Source: Bacteroidota bacterium
GTDB taxonomy: Bacteria > Bacteroidota > Ignavibacteria > SZUA-365
Direction: 5' to 3'
Length of the DNA: 25,335 bases
Assembly: GCA_018224415.1 (NCBI GenBank)
Contig: JAGTUZ010000026.1
Span: 1 to 25,335 of the forward strand
Positions 14,576 to 23,184 of this stretch are shown piece after piece (the first letter of the stretch is position 1; every line of letters begins with the position of its first letter). A program made the translations under genes and the position numbers. The notes beneath the pieces were generated by a model. The model did no database searches. It saw only the letters and a program-made list of their open reading frames with translations, and had not been told where the DNA came from.

Positions 14576-14917
14576 ATGGCAATCATAGAGATGAAGAAAG
14601 CTACGGCGGTGATCACCGTCGAGATTATTGAATACGAACCACACTCCGTGGTAAGCAAGACCATCATCAACAAAACAACCGGCAAGGTCAATGTCATGTC
14701 GTTTGATGCCGGAGAAACGCTTGTCGAGAAAACGATGCCGTTTGACTCATTTGTCCAGATCATCGATGGAAAGGCGGAAATACTCATCGCAGATGTTTCG
14801 CATCTTCTCAATACCGGTGAGTCCATCATCATTCCTGCACATACAGCAAGCATTGTCCGGGCAAATGAACGATTCAAAATGATTCTCACAGTAATCCAGA
14901 GCGGGTATGAGAGATGA
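14576..14917 (+). CDS. Single-domain cupin protein
   Basis: The product has about 113 residues and a single cupin barrel: EYEPHSVVSKTIINKTTGKV, then MSFDAGETLVEKTMPFDSFV, IIDGKAEILIADVSHLLNTG, then ESIIIPAHTASIVRANERFK. The first metal-binding motif of cupins, G-x5-H-x-H, is not intact because the usual His residues are replaced by Val and Glu (ETLVEKT), while one His remains in PAHTASI. A metal may therefore be bound differently or not at all, and the function is open. I prefer the ATG at 14576, with AAGGAA upstream, over 14552, which lacks a ribosome-binding site. It follows the inverted-repeat region and is separate from EncFtn by over 600 bases. Confidence 0.7.
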   Translation: MAIIEMKKATAVITVEIIEYEPHSVVSKTIINKTTGKVNVMSFDAGETLVEKTMPFDSFVQIIDGKAEILIADVSHLLNTGESIIIPAHTASIVRANERFKMILTVIQSGYER

Positions 14918-15049
14918 GGATTCGTCCTCTGCGTGTCTGGTGATAATGAATGACGGGATTCTTGTTCGGGGCCGGCGGGATCCAGAATATTCATAGAGCG
15001 AAATAATAGAGTATGGCCCAATTATAAATACAGTATGAGGAATAGTGTC
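14918..15049. other. Intergenic stretch before the OmpA gene
   Basis: A GAGGA-TTCG-TCCTC mini-hairpin (14916-14929) overlaps the end of the cupin gene and may weakly terminate it. No promoter with clear spacing is visible before the OmpA gene, so where its transcript starts is not resolved. Confidence 0.4.
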
Positions 15050-17023
15050 ATGAAAACAGTAACGACCTTCAAAACAACTTGTGCATTTATTGCCGTGATG
15101 ATGCTGCTGGTCGGCAGCACGGTGAGTGCACAGGACATGGATTTCAGGCAACGGGCGCTCCGCTGGGGTGGTAGCCTGGGATACAACATGAACGAAGCAT
15201 CGCTGGGATACCAGCATCTTCACGAACCGTTTCCCAATTTCAATAAACCCAATACCGACAACGAGAAAGTCAACGGCAGTGGCGATGGCATCTACGCTGG
15301 GATGATTTTCGAGTACCTCTCGACGAGTTGGTGGGGTGTGCAGGTGCGGGCTTCCTTTGAAATGCGGGATGCCACGGTGCAGGATATCTTCGCCACACCG
15401 GAAACCGAGTTCATCACACGCATGAGCTACCTGACGTTCGAGCCGGCGTTGCGAATCGATCAGCACCTGATTCCGAATCTCAGCTTCTCCGCCGGTCCCC
15501 TGATCGCGGCGAATCTCGCCGGATACTACGACTTCAAGGCGAATGTGAACGGCCCCGTGACGGATGCTGATATCCAGGTACCAGACAGAAGTGTCGTCTC
15601 CCTCGGCGCAACTTTCGGCACGGCGTACGATATCGAGCTGCTCAGGGGACAGAACAATGCGTTGTTCCTTTCTCCGTTTTTCGATTACACCTGGATTGCC
15701 GCACAGCGTAAAGCCGTTACGACGGACGTGCAGAATTCGGTACAGGACATCTGGTCGACACAGACCTACCGCGTTGGGATTCGCGTCTCCTGGGAGAAGA
15801 GAAAACCCATGGACACGCAAACGTACGTGAGTCCGTCGACGCGGACATCGGTCGCCAGTCCCGCGAAAAACCGATTCTACGCGATTCTGCCGGACGGAAA
15901 CACGGTACTGAGCAAGAGCGTCGAAGGATACTTCCCGATCCATCCGTATGTGTTCTTCGACAAGGACAGTCAGGAAATCCCTGCACGATACACGAAACTT
16001 TCAACGACACAGGCCCAGAATTTCGGTACGAAAGATCTCGGCGAATTCTTGAAAGGCGAGTACTCCGATAAGCAGACCAATGTCAACGAATTGATGAAGG
16101 TATACTATCACGTGCTCAACATCTTCGGTGACCGCATGCGTAGCAATCCCGGTGTGAACCTCATGCTTCGCAGCAGCGATCCCGAGGACAGAGAGGCGCA
16201 GGTTGCCGCGAACAATATCAAGAGGTATCTCGTCAATACCTTCGGTATTGACGCGAGCAGAATCACAACGGATGTCGCGCCACCCTGGGAGCCCTCGGGC
16301 AGCGATCTCAGCGACCCTGAATACGCACGAATGATCGCCGATGAAAATCGGAGAGTGCAACTTGTATTCTCGGATCAGAATATGTACAAATCGATTCCCT
16401 ACACGATTACGGACGAAACGTCCTTCGACAACAACATGATTTTCAACATCGAAGACGCTGTTTCTTTCAAGAGCTGGAGCGTCTCCATACGCGGCGAAGG
16501 AAGAGAACTGACTGCCGGTCCCTTCTACGCTCGAACGGCGAGTATCAACCTCGCTCCATTGGTGAGCGGTCTGCCTGACGGCGAGTTCAAGGCAACTGTC
16601 AATATCACGCTGGCTGATGGACAAAAGACCACCGAGTATCTTGATTTCAAGCTCTACCACGGAGACATGGTGAAAAATGCCAACCGCTATCTCATGGTCT
16701 TCGACTATAATGAGTCGGACCCGATATGGGCGTTTGAGGACCAGTTGAGGAAGGAAATCGTACACGGAATGACGACAGGCAATTCGGTTGTCATTCATGG
16801 CCATACGGATGTCATTGGCAATGAGAAGGCCAATCAGATCCTTTCCCAGGCGAGAGCAGAAAAGGTGAAAACCATCGTTGTCGACGAGCTGCGCAAGACA
16901 AGCAAAACCGTCAAGGTCACCGCAGTCGGCGTCGGACAGCAGCAATTACGATACACCTTCGACAATAGCCGCCCGGAAGGCAGAATGTACAACAGGAATG
17001 TCTTTGTAGAGGTCCTGCGGTAA
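15050..17023 (+). CDS. Outer-membrane protein with two OmpA-like domains
   Basis: The product has 657 residues. A signal peptide (CAFIAVMMLLVGSTVSAQ) leads into a beta-barrel of about 220 residues, with aromatic strands such as WWGVQVRASFEMRD. After a Ser/Thr/Pro linker come two OmpA-like segments. The first (~285-440) has HPYVFFDKDSQEIPARYTKL and ends ENRRVQLVFSD but has LRSSDPEDREAQ where the usual GHTD lies. An Ig-like segment follows. The second, at the C terminus, has VVIHGHTDVIGNEKANQILS and a GVGQQQLRY/EGRMYNRNVFVEV end, matching OmpA domains that bind peptidoglycan diaminopimelate. Only the C-terminal copy looks able to bind peptidoglycan. The ATG at 15050 has GAGGAA about 9 bases upstream. 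It ends at a strong bidirectional terminator. Confidence 0.85.
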   Translation: MKTVTTFKTTCAFIAVMMLLVGSTVSAQDMDFRQRALRWGGSLGYNMNEASLGYQHLHEPFPNFNKPNTDNEKVNGSGDGIYAGMIFEYLSTSWWGVQVRASFEMRDATVQDIFATPETEFITRMSYLTFEPALRIDQHLIPNLSFSAGPLIAANLAGYYDFKANVNGPVTDADIQVPDRSVVSLGATFGTAYDIELLRGQNNALFLSPFFDYTWIAAQRKAVTTDVQNSVQDIWSTQTYRVGIRVSWEKRKPMDTQTYVSPSTRTSVASPAKNRFYAILPDGNTVLSKSVEGYFPIHPYVFFDKDSQEIPARYTKLSTTQAQNFGTKDLGEFLKGEYSDKQTNVNELMKVYYHVLNIFGDRMRSNPGVNLMLRSSDPEDREAQVAANNIKRYLVNTFGIDASRITTDVAPPWEPSGSDLSDPEYARMIADENRRVQLVFSDQNMYKSIPYTITDETSFDNNMIFNIEDAVSFKSWSVSIRGEGRELTAGPFYARTASINLAPLVSGLPDGEFKATVNITLADGQKTTEYLDFKLYHGDMVKNANRYLMVFDYNESDPIWAFEDQLRKEIVHGMTTGNSVVIHGHTDVIGNEKANQILSQARAEKVKTIVVDELRKTSKTVKVTAVGVGQQQLRYTFDNSRPEGRMYNRNVFVEVLR

Positions 17024-17068
17024 ATTCGACGATTTCCTGCGTTGCCGCATCGTTCACGATTCGGCCGC

Positions 17069-17120
17069 AACCAGAAACAGCGAACCCCGTCCAGAGTGAC
17101 GGGGTTCGCTGTTTCTGGTT
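17069..17120. terminator. Bidirectional terminator with a 22-bp perfect stem
   Basis: Bases 17069-17090 pair exactly with 17099-17120 around CCAGAGTG. It is followed by CTTTC on the plus strand. It separates the OmpA gene from the convergent unknown gene. Confidence 0.9.
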
Positions 17121-17144
17121 CTTTCAAAAAGAGAGGTCAGGGCC

Positions 17145-18998
17145 TCAGGCCACGCTTGTCTCGAACTCGGGTATGGCGAAGGGCGAGAATTCCATGAGCT
17201 GCTGTTCGAGAAGTGTGAGTTCGTGGCGCATGCGTTCGAGCATGTGTTCCGATTCCTCGCGGATGTCCGGCAGCAGTCCCCGGTAATAGGCGATGCCATC
17301 AACCAGATTCGTATGAAACTCGTGCAACAGGGTGCGGGCCTTGCCTTGCAGCGTGTCGACGCGGTCATGCAGCTCGCCTACATTCTTTTCGATGAGGCGC
17401 TGGTAATATTCGATGTAGAGCTGCAGCTCCTTGATGAACATGTACGGCCGTTCCGGGTCGGTCATGATATTGAGACGGCCGTAGATGTGGTCAACCATGT
17501 CGCGCAGGGTGGAGATACGGGAGTAGTAGGCGAGGTTCGGGCCGGGACACACCGAGACGGCCTTGCTCAGCTTCGGAAGGTCGATGTGGTTGACGGTGAG
17601 CGCGCTGACGGTGAGGCCTTCGCACAGGCATGCCTTCTGCGTCGCTGCGGCGTAGGCGTCGCGATATTCGTCGGTGTGTTCCTGGTGCCGCTCGCGCAGC
17701 AAGGCGAGTCGTTTTTTCAGATACGTGATCGAGGCGGTGCAGATCGGCTTGTCGGACAGTTCGGTGTTTAGCGAAAGGAATTTCTTCACACAGGCGCTAC
17801 CCGGCTTGCCGGCGGCAGCGAGTCCTTCTTTTTCCAGATCCTTGCTGTTGCCACGGAGATTGTTGAACGGCACGCCAAGCGGCGAGATCTCGCTGAGGTA
17901 CAGATCCTCGCTGCGCGCGACACGAAGTTTCTCGAGCGTCTCGGGATCGACGTTCATGACTTCGGGCACGAGCAGGAAGGGACTGCCCCAGCCGACGGAA
18001 GTGACTTCGTAGCGGCGCATCAGGAAATCATGCTCCGCAGCCGTGCCGACGCCACCTTGCACGGTCACGTCGAGATGCATGTCCGAGGCATCGACGGCGA
18101 TGCTGCGTTCACGTATGGCCGTGTCGAACAGCGTGCGCTGGGCGTCGAGCAATTCGTCACGTCGGGTGAGGAATTCTTCGAGAATCGGTCCGAGAAGATA
18201 GCCGTCGGTGGCGAAGGCGTGTCCGCCGCAGTTCAGGCCGGACTCGATGCGATATTCGGAAATCCATAGCCCTTTTTTCGCCATGAATTTTCCCTGGATG
18301 AGCGCGGAACGGAAGTCGCTCACCTTGATGACGAGGCGTTTTTTCAGTCGGCCGTTGGCATCGGGATAGAAGTCCTCGAATTTGCTGCAGTAGCTGTACA
18401 GCCGCGGATTCATGCCGGCAGAAAAGACCACGGCGCTGTTGAGCGCGCTGAGGGCGAAACCCCGGAGTGAGGCGTGCGCGTCGTTGTATTCACTCGGGAG
18501 CATTTCGCCGTCCCGTGTGTGGTTCGCCTTGTCGACCTTCGTCATGATATTCACGTCCAGCGAACCCACGATCATCCGACTGCGGAGATCCTGCTGCAGC
18601 CGTTCCCGCTCTGTGGCGTCGGTCTCCGCGGACATGCGTTGGTAGTCGCGTTTGAGACTGGACTGGTCCGGCAGCAGCCGGAAATACGTGTGGATGTCGC
18701 TGTCTTCCTCGAAGCTCATGGCACGCAGCGCGGCGAAATCCTCGTCGACGATACGCTTGATCGTATTGAGATAGGCCGTTGTGCGGCGGGCGCGGGCGTC
18801 ATCTTCCCTGGAGCCGATTTCCTCGTAATCCCAGCCACGTGTGGCGCAATAGTGGGCGCGCAGCTTTTCGAGAAGGTTGTCATCGACGAGAGACATCACC
18901 GAAGATATGCCGTAGCGCGCGACCTTCACGGGAGCGTCGACGGAGAATCCCACGCCGAGGACGGGGATGTGAAACGAGTGTTCAGATGTATATGGCAT
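17145..18998 (-). CDS. Large conserved-looking protein of unknown function
   Basis: The product has 617 residues, no signal peptide and no membrane helix, so it is cytosolic. I cannot name the family, but its core (~residues 190-375) has features of flavin-binding TIM barrels: GLNCGGHAFATDG (254-266), VTVQGGVGTAAEHDFLMRRY (311-330) and SVGWGSPFLLVPEV (334-347), reminiscent of nitronate-monooxygenase or glutamate-synthase barrels. Cysteines follow at 403, 420, 457, 459 and 484, possibly a metal or Fe-S site. The last ~110 residues are helical and coiled-coil-like. The ATG at 18998 lies about 37 bases after a well-formed promoter. It is followed by the bidirectional terminator. The start context is moderate (GGAGAGAAAG upstream). 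Flavin binding is inference from patterns, not established. Confidence 0.7.
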   Translation of the reverse strand: MPYTSEHSFHIPVLGVGFSVDAPVKVARYGISSVMSLVDDNLLEKLRAHYCATRGWDYEEIGSREDDARARRTTAYLNTIKRIVDEDFAALRAMSFEEDSDIHTYFRLLPDQSSLKRDYQRMSAETDATERERLQQDLRSRMIVGSLDVNIMTKVDKANHTRDGEMLPSEYNDAHASLRGFALSALNSAVVFSAGMNPRLYSYCSKFEDFYPDANGRLKKRLVIKVSDFRSALIQGKFMAKKGLWISEYRIESGLNCGGHAFATDGYLLGPILEEFLTRRDELLDAQRTLFDTAIRERSIAVDASDMHLDVTVQGGVGTAAEHDFLMRRYEVTSVGWGSPFLLVPEVMNVDPETLEKLRVARSEDLYLSEISPLGVPFNNLRGNSKDLEKEGLAAAGKPGSACVKKFLSLNTELSDKPICTASITYLKKRLALLRERHQEHTDEYRDAYAAATQKACLCEGLTVSALTVNHIDLPKLSKAVSVCPGPNLAYYSRISTLRDMVDHIYGRLNIMTDPERPYMFIKELQLYIEYYQRLIEKNVGELHDRVDTLQGKARTLLHEFHTNLVDGIAYYRGLLPDIREESEHMLERMRHELTLLEQQLMEFSPFAIPEFETSVA

Positions 18999-19034
18999 GG
19001 CTAAGCACTTTCTCTCCATTAAAACATTATCGGT

Positions 19035-19065
19035 GTAAGATACTTCCATACAAGGGAAGAACCAA
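19035..19065 (-). promoter_or_regulatory. Promoter of the 617-residue unknown
   Basis: On the minus strand, TTG (19063-19065), 20 bases, then TATCTTAC (19035-19042), the same -7 box as the tRNA promoter. Confidence 0.6.
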
Positions 19066-19140
19066 TGCCAAACCGCAGACCGAGCCGGACGTGACGGTCG
19101 CGCGGACCAATGGAACATATCTCCACGATAACGGAAATGT

Positions 19141-20637
19141 TCAGGGGCCGTACACACGCGCCATGGCACGCTCCCGGATGAATGCGTATTCAATGTCGCT
19201 GAAATTCCAGTGCGCCACCTCCCGGAACAGCGATTCAGCTTCGGTATTTCGTCCGATTCCCTCCAATGCCAGGGCGTGATAGAATTTCACCTGGATCAGG
19301 TCCTGGTTCGCCTCGATCAGGTGGTCGAGAGCGCGGGCGGGATTTCCGAGCGCGAGTTGGATGCGTCCGAGCAGCAGTTCGGTGTTTTCGCGTTTGCGCG
19401 CACTGCGCACCGGACGGAGGAAATCGACCGCTCGATCAGTGTGTCCGCTGGCTGCGATAAACTCTCCACGCGCGAGCGCCAGACGCCCCTCGAGCAGGGC
19501 AATCTCCGACTCGGTCGTGCGGGTGTAGGATTGTGATTCCACCTGTTCCGCGATGCGTCGGGCGAATTGCGAGCATTGACGGAGGGCCTCTTCCGCCTCA
19601 GGGAAGCGTTTCGCTTCGGTGCACATAAGAAAGCGGTTGTACCAGGTGTTGTAATACGATTGGAAATCCTTCCCGGCGTCCAGACCGAGCAGAGGCAGCG
19701 TATGCAGCACGGCCTCGTTTTCCTCGATGGCACGCGGAAGATCACCGGCGTAAATCCAGGTCAGGGTCCGGTAGTGCGCCGACTGTGCTTTCGCAGGGCC
19801 GATACCGAGTTCCGTGGCCTGTGCGTAGTCTCGCCGGGCGTCGTTGTACAGTCCAATGAAGGTCTGCGCATGCCCACGCTTCACGTACGCGATGTAGGAA
19901 TCACGGTCGACGATGGCTGCCTGCGTGTACTCTCCGCGAGCGTTTTCCAGCTGCATGTCGGCGCGATAGACATCACCGAGCACGATGTGCGCATCGGCCT
20001 GGTCTGGATAAAGGTTCACGTACCGACGAGCGAAGCGTTCCGCTTCACGCAGATTTTGCGGGTTTTCGAACGCGTAGGAATTCGCCATGGCCCGGAGGGC
20101 GGGGGCGAACAGCCCGTTGATGTCAAGGGCAGTTTCAAGTGCCGTGCGTTCAGCGTACACGTCCTGTTTTTCCGCCTGTACCTGGGCATAGAGGTACAGC
20201 GCGCGCGGACTCCGTGGGTAGCGCGCTTTCAGGCGCCGAGCCAGAAGTGCGCGACGGTCGAGATCCCTCTGTATCTCAGCCTCCCGCAAGTCGATAAGAA
20301 GCGCCTCACCATCGGATGCACCGGCAACATGCTGCACAGCGAGGTCGGCGTAGAAATTCTGCTCACCCGGGCTTTCGGCGCACAGCGATCGGTACAGGTA
20401 CGCGAGGGCGAAGGTGGAGTCCGCCTCGATGGCCTGGTCGAAGTGTGTGCGCGCTTCGTCACGCCGTTCGAGATCGAATGCTTCGCGACCCTGGAGAAAA
20501 AATGACCGGGCGTCCTGCAATTCCGTCGTGATCGGAATGTCGATATCACCCGAAGTCGAAGACCCGCATCCAGCCATGAGAATAAACAAGAGAGAGATGC
20601 TGAGCAGGAATGCAGGCACGGCGGGGTTTCGTCGCAT
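19141..20637 (-). CDS. TPR-repeat lipoprotein
   Basis: The product has 498 residues. It starts at an ATG with GGAGGA five bases upstream, then RRNPAVPAF, a hydrophobic run and the lipobox LMAGC, with the Cys as lipid site. The rest is a chain of helical hairpins: SFFLQGREAFDLERRDEART, LAYLYRSLCAESPGEQ, ALRAMANSYAFENPQNLREA and ADAHIVLGDVYRADMQLENA are TPR units, and similar repeats run to the C terminus. Such proteins act as scaffolds for protein assemblies on the inner leaflet or periplasmic side of the outer membrane. The partner is unknown. Its start faces the histidine kinase across a 329-base divergent region. The stop is 143 bases before the 617-residue gene start, so the two may be in one transcript or separate. 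Confidence 0.8.
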   Translation of the reverse strand: MRRNPAVPAFLLSISLLFILMAGCGSSTSGDIDIPITTELQDARSFFLQGREAFDLERRDEARTHFDQAIEADSTFALAYLYRSLCAESPGEQNFYADLAVQHVAGASDGEALLIDLREAEIQRDLDRRALLARRLKARYPRSPRALYLYAQVQAEKQDVYAERTALETALDINGLFAPALRAMANSYAFENPQNLREAERFARRYVNLYPDQADAHIVLGDVYRADMQLENARGEYTQAAIVDRDSYIAYVKRGHAQTFIGLYNDARRDYAQATELGIGPAKAQSAHYRTLTWIYAGDLPRAIEENEAVLHTLPLLGLDAGKDFQSYYNTWYNRFLMCTEAKRFPEAEEALRQCSQFARRIAEQVESQSYTRTTESEIALLEGRLALARGEFIAASGHTDRAVDFLRPVRSARKRENTELLLGRIQLALGNPARALDHLIEANQDLIQVKFYHALALEGIGRNTEAESLFREVAHWNFSDIEYAFIRERAMARVYGP

Positions 20638-20966
20638 GGTATCCTCCGTGGATTCGGTGGCAGGGAATTCCGCGATACGATCTTCTTGCGGTGCGCGGCC
20701 GCTTCCTCCGACAGGAACCGTGGTCTCCGGAACGGCGGCATGCCGGTGCGCGATGTTGTGGTTCTGGAAAGCTGTGCCTTGTCTTGTAATGCTGGAATAT
20801 GACAAGCAGAATGCGATTTGTCAAGGGATTTCGAAGATTGTGCTCAAGGCTCCCCACGGTTGCGATTCCGGGGAGCGTTATGTACTTTCTGATCGAACAA
20901 CCCGCACTGTCTTCACATTTCCCATTTCCATCACGCAGGATCGGGAAACCATGTATCGCATGCCTC
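20638..20966. other. Divergent region between the TPR lipoprotein and the kinase
   Basis: The 329 bases hold no gene. On the minus strand TTGACA, 17 bases and CATATT form a sigma-70-like match (about 20806-20834), which would give the TPR gene a leader of about 160 bases. Nothing equally good is seen for the plus-strand kinase. Confidence 0.35.
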
Positions 20967-22481
20967 ATGATCCGTGACCGCGCCGACATCCGAATCTCCC
21001 TGATTTATCTGATGATATCCGTACTGTGGATATTATTTTCGGATATGGCGATGTTTTCGCTGTTTCCGGAACTGCATGACGTGCAGACTGTCGGTGTGAT
21101 CAAGGGTCTGGTGTTCGTTTCAGTGACCGGCCTGATGCTCTTCCTCCTCCTCCGTCGGGAGCATGTGCGGATACAGAAGCGCGACGAGGAGAAACGGCGA
21201 CTGGAAGAGGAGCGCGAGGAAGTGCTCGCTCGTCTGCGCATGCACATCGAGCGGATGCCCGTTGGACACATCGTCACGGATCACGCGTTCCGTCTTGTCT
21301 CGTTCAATCCGGCGGCGGAGCGAATTTTTGGCTATTCCGATGCGGAAGTGCGTGGGCGCAGTCCCTATGGACTCATCATCCCGGAAGAGTCCAGGGACTT
21401 CGTCGAGGAGGTGCGACAGCAATGGATGCAGGGTAGCCTTGGAGCGCACGGGAGCAACATCAATCTGACCAAAGATGGCCGGCGCATCGTGTGCGAATGG
21501 TTCAATACGCCGGTGATGGACCACGAGGGTCGTTTCGAACGGCTCATCTCCATCGTGCAGGATATCACCGACCGGCACCAGTCGGAACGGGACATCGAAC
21601 ACTCCCGGGCACAGCTGCGCGAACTGACCGTTCGTCTCGACGAGGTGCGCGAGGAGGAACGGGTGATTCTCTCGCGTGAGATTCACGACGGTCTGGGGCA
21701 ACTTCTGACCGGTATGAAAATCGATCTTTCCCTTCTTCGTCGTCTCCTCGCAGGTCGCCTGGAGACGGAGCGCTCCGACGCGGAGCACTTCGACGCTGAG
21801 AGCAAAGCCATGACGCGCGAAAATACGGATGGGGCACCGGGGACAGAACCTCCAACAGGCACAGGACCGGCACCGGACGGCATTGTTGACATTCTCGACT
21901 CGCTGACAAAACTCACCGACAGTACCATCGCGCAGACCCGGGACATCGCGCGACGCCTGCGTACCGGTGCCCTCGATGATGTCATCCTCGCCGAAGCCAT
22001 CCGGCAACTGGCCCAGGACACGGTAACGCGTGCGGGGATTCACAGCCGTCTGAAACTGCCGCCGGAGCGGCTGCCGATCACCTATCGACAGCGACTTGCG
22101 CTCTACCGCATCGCCCAGGAATCCCTGACGAATGTCATCCGCCATGCGGAGGCGACGCATGTCGACATCACGCTCGCCGCAACAGGCGGGCTCATTATTC
22201 TCGAGATCGCGGACAATGGTGTCGGGATTTCGCAAAACGACAGTGGCGATAGACCTGGGCTCGAAGGCCACGGGTTCGAAGCCCACGGGTCCGTCGGTCT
22301 CGGGCTCGTCGGAATGCGCGAGCGCGCCGAGCTGTTCGGGGGGTTCTGCCATATTCTCCCACGAGACCATAGCGGTACGGTTGTCCATGTCGAGATGCCG
22401 ATGCAGGCAGAGGGCGCAGCAGAATCTTCTCTCGGCAAAGCAGCCCGCGAGCGGACCACATCCGGCAACGAGGATACCTGA
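20967..22481 (+). CDS. Membrane PAS sensor histidine kinase (HisKA_3 type)
   Basis: The product has 504 residues: two membrane helices (about 11-33 and 42-62), a short coiled coil, a PAS domain (~95-203, with VSFNPAAERIFGYSDAEV), then the HisKA_3 dimerisation helix with the phospho-acceptor His240 in LSREIHDGLGQLL, and the ATPase end with Asn389 in QESLTNVIRHAEA and ADNGVG, GLGLVGMRER. Two insertions are unusual: residues ~262-306 split the dimerisation helices with a Pro/Thr/Gly-rich stretch, and ~423-441 lengthens the ATP lid. The partner is the NarL-type regulator, whose ATG overlaps the stop by one base. The start at 20967 is a guess based on where the first helix begins; an ATG at 20880 has a better ribosome-binding site (GGGGAG) but would add a poor N-terminus. 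Confidence 0.85.
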   Translation: MIRDRADIRISLIYLMISVLWILFSDMAMFSLFPELHDVQTVGVIKGLVFVSVTGLMLFLLLRREHVRIQKRDEEKRRLEEEREEVLARLRMHIERMPVGHIVTDHAFRLVSFNPAAERIFGYSDAEVRGRSPYGLIIPEESRDFVEEVRQQWMQGSLGAHGSNINLTKDGRRIVCEWFNTPVMDHEGRFERLISIVQDITDRHQSERDIEHSRAQLRELTVRLDEVREEERVILSREIHDGLGQLLTGMKIDLSLLRRLLAGRLETERSDAEHFDAESKAMTRENTDGAPGTEPPTGTGPAPDGIVDILDSLTKLTDSTIAQTRDIARRLRTGALDDVILAEAIRQLAQDTVTRAGIHSRLKLPPERLPITYRQRLALYRIAQESLTNVIRHAEATHVDITLAATGGLIILEIADNGVGISQNDSGDRPGLEGHGFEAHGSVGLGLVGMRERAELFGGFCHILPRDHSGTVVHVEMPMQAEGAAESSLGKAARERTTSGNEDT

Positions 22482-23110
22482 TGATCCGCCTTCTCATTGC
22501 CGACGACCACCATATCGTTCGCGAGGGTCTGAAAAAAATCCTTGCCTTTGAAGACGACATCATCTTGGTCGGAGAGGCCAACAGTGCCGAAACGCTGCTT
22601 CCCATGCTCGAGGACCTGCGTCCCGACGTCCTGTTGCTCGACATTTCCATGCCCGGTCGCAGTGGCCTCGACGTCCTGCCGGACGTCCGCCGCATCAGCG
22701 AAAACACCCGCGTGCTGATGCTCACCATGCATCCGGAGGAGATGCACGCGATGCGAAGCTTGCGCGCCGGCGCATCGGGATATCTGACCAAGGACGCCAT
22801 CCCTTCCGAACTGCCCGCCGCGGTGCGGCGCATCCATGCCGGCCGGCGCTATATCACCCCCGACATGGCGGAGCGCCTGGTTTCCGAACTGACGCAGCTG
22901 CACAGCGACGATCCGCTCGATCTTCTTTCAATGCGCGAGCACGAGGTGCTGCGTCTGCTGGCGCAGGGCGACACTCCCGCCTCGATCGCGGAGCAATTGC
23001 ACATCAGCCCGCGCACGGTCGGTACCTACCGACGCCGCATCCTGCTGAAATTGCAACTCGAGAACACGGCGGACATGATCCGTTTCGCGCTGTCACACGG
23101 ATTGATCTGA
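22481..23110 (+). CDS. NarL/FixJ-family response regulator
   Basis: The product has 209 residues. The receiver domain has the acidic pair in ADDHH, the phospho-acceptor Asp54 in LLLDISMPGRSGLD, and the conserved Lys in YLTKDA. The C-terminal LuxR helix-turn-helix (~145-205) reads MREHEVLRLLAQGDTPASIA, then LHISPRTVGTYRRRILLKL. It is the cognate regulator of the upstream membrane kinase: the start overlaps the kinase stop by one base, so they are translated together. It probably activates or represses target promoters when phosphorylated; the targets are unknown. It ends 198 bases before the next regulator gene. Confidence 0.9.
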   Translation: MIRLLIADDHHIVREGLKKILAFEDDIILVGEANSAETLLPMLEDLRPDVLLLDISMPGRSGLDVLPDVRRISENTRVLMLTMHPEEMHAMRSLRAGASGYLTKDAIPSELPAAVRRIHAGRRYITPDMAERLVSELTQLHSDDPLDLLSMREHEVLRLLAQGDTPASIAEQLHISPRTVGTYRRRILLKLQLENTADMIRFALSHGLI

Positions 23111-23167
23111 CATTCAAACAACGCGCCGAAAGGTGGATCGGGGGGTGGTGTGTGGGCATGGGGTGGT

Positions 23168-23184
23168 GTACGCAATATGCGTAC
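23168..23184. promoter_or_regulatory. Perfect palindrome upstream of the stand-alone receiver gene
   Basis: GTACGCAATATGCGTAC is a perfect 7-base inverted repeat around ATA, about 125 bases before the ATG at 23309. It looks like an operator for a dimeric regulator. The NarL-type protein encoded just upstream is an obvious candidate, but this is speculation. Confidence 0.35.

Noticed and set aside
21120..22388. Minus-strand frame opposite the membrane kinase
   Set aside because: Shadow of the kinase.
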